From Nocardia sp. MH4 (GTDB taxonomy: Bacteria > Actinomycetota > Actinomycetes > Mycobacteriales > Mycobacteriaceae): a stretch of DNA of 44,251 nt. The stretch's first letter is position 1; each line of letters starts with the position of its first letter. Where the stretch lies: contig NZ_LPNR01000077.1 in assembly GCF_019266065.1 (NCBI RefSeq), forward strand, positions 1 to 44,251. The letters run 5' to 3'. The position numbers and the translations under genes are program-made. Positions 43,447-44,251 of the stretch are shown in pieces. The notes beneath the pieces are model-generated. The model had not been told where the DNA came from. It saw nothing but the letters and a program-made list of their open reading frames with translations, and ran no database searches.

Positions 43447-44251
43447 GCCAGCGCCTTCCGTTCCGCCGCCCGCACGGCGAGGTCGCCGAAGAGCCCGAGG
43501 AGTCCGTAGATCACCAGACCGACGACGATGACGTCGATCTGTCCGTAGGTGCGTGCCTGCGTCATCAGATAGCCGATGCCGCTGGTCGCGTTGACCTGTT
43601 CGACCACGACCAGCGCCAGCCAGGAGATGGTCACCGCCAGCCGCAGTCCGAGGAAGAAGCCCGGCAGCGACCCCGGTAGCGCGATCCGCCGCAGGAAACC
43701 CCACCGCGACAGCCCGACGGTCTCGGCGAGCTCCACGTACCGGGCGTCCACGCTGCGCAGATACGCGTGGGTGTTGATGTAGACCGGGATCAGCACGCTG
43801 GTCGTGATGACGATCAGCTTCATCTCCTCGCCGATGCCGAACCACACGATGAACAGCGGGATCAGCGCCAGCGTCGGGATCGCGCGTTTGATCTGGACCG
43901 GCCCGTCGACGATCGCCTCGCCGATCCGGCTCAGACCCGCCACCAGCGCCAGGACGACGCCGATCACCACACCGAGCCCGAGCCCGATCGCGGCGCGTCG
44001 CAGCGAGGTCAGCAGGTTCGATTGCAGGCGCCCGTCGGCGATCAGGTCACCGGCGGTCTGCGCGACCGTCCACGGCGCGGGCAGCGTGTCCGGGTCCAGC
44101 GCGCCGCTGGCCGACCCGAGCACCCACGCGCCGACGAGCAGCGCGGGACCGAGCGCGACACCGAACGGGATGGGCTTGCCCGGCCCGAGTGTGCGCCTGC
44201 CCCGCCCGCGTGGCGCGAGCGCCGCGACCGGCGCCGGGGTACTGCGGATCC
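43422..44251 (-). CDS. SsuC-type ABC transporter permease, 5' end outside window
   Basis: This is the membrane subunit of a sulfonate/taurine/nitrate-type importer. The frame is still open at the right edge (44251), and a helix (PIPFGVALGPALLVGAWVLG) precedes the first in-window GTG at 44123, so the start is outside. The BPD_transp_1 features are clear: LLTSLRRAAIGLGLGVVIGV, RAIPTLALIPLFIVWFGIG, VYINTHAYLRSVDARYVELA and the EAA-like loop AETVGLSRWGFLRRIALPGS. It ends by overlapping the SsuB-like ATPase by 25 bases. With the flavin monooxygenase downstream it suggests uptake and desulfurisation of an organosulfur compound. Confidence 0.9.
   Translation of the reverse strand, partial: IRSTPAPVAALAPRGRGRRTLGPGKPIPFGVALGPALLVGAWVLGSASGALDPDTLPAPWTVAQTAGDLIADGRLQSNLLTSLRRAAIGLGLGVVIGVVLALVAGLSRIGEAIVDGPVQIKRAIPTLALIPLFIVWFGIGEEMKLIVITTSVLIPVYINTHAYLRSVDARYVELAETVGLSRWGFLRRIALPGSLPGFFLGLRLAVTISWLALVVVEQVNATSGIGYLMTQARTYGQIDVIVVGLVIYGLLGLFGDLAVRAAERKALAWRQTLGD

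Noticed and set aside
44246..44251. Window ends exactly in GGATCC, a BamHI site
   Set aside because: Could suggest a clone end, but a single six-base match at an arbitrary cut is not evidence of a biological boundary.

Overview
The window is high-GC actinobacterial DNA, almost certainly Nocardia or a close relative in the Mycobacteriales. Evidence: very high G+C with strong third-position G/C, frequent GTG starts, many 4-base ATGA/GTGA gene overlaps, F420-dependent (Ddn-like) enzymes, a KstD-type steroid dehydrogenase, and a biotin-NAD-histidine gene order that I recall from Mycobacterium (bioB, small protein, DUF2567, Nudix regulator, nadABC, hisDCBH). I saw no tRNA or rRNA gene, insertion sequence, integrase or CRISPR array, and no gene-free stretch above 300 bases.

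Layout, left to right. (1) 1-5.8 kb: a partial DUF2786 gene, a secreted TAP-like alpha/beta hydrolase, a TetR regulator with a palindromic operator, a KstD-family dehydrogenase, and a convergent Ddn-like gene whose promoter lies in a perfect 11-bp inverted repeat. (2) 5.8-9.6 kb, minus strand: hisD-hisC-hisB-hisH; hisA, hisF and hisI do not follow. (3) 9.7-17.4 kb, minus strand: envelope genes (Ser/Thr kinase, penicillin-binding protein, OafA-type acyltransferase), then arylamine N-acetyltransferase and a secreted esterase. (4) 17.5-23 kb: a TAXI-type TRAP transporter, an AlkZ/YcaQ-like protein and an APH-fold kinase. (5) 23-27.7 kb: nadA-nadB-nadC with divergent nrtR and its operator. (6) 27.7-35.7 kb, accessory: a second Ddn-like gene, TetR plus a DrrAB-like exporter, a decayed methyltransferase, a small ORF, a polytopic protein with a probable frame disruption, DUF7144, AI-2E and DUF1353 proteins. 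(7) 35.7-38.3 kb: bioB-bsaP-DUF2567 with divergent bioQ and a BioQ box. (8) 38.3-44.25 kb: an AraC regulator and divergent DinB-like protein, then a minus-strand organosulfur-type operon (SsuC-SsuB, flavin monooxygenase, 82-codon ORF, MFS) running off the right edge.

The conserved anabolic cores (bio, nad, his) keep one relative orientation and are separated by accessory blocks. Local regulation can be read from the DNA: NrtR and BioQ each sit divergently beside their likely target with a palindrome between, two TetR regulators have clear operators, and several monocistronic genes carry a TANNNT element 6-7 bases before the start codon, which suggests leaderless mRNAs.
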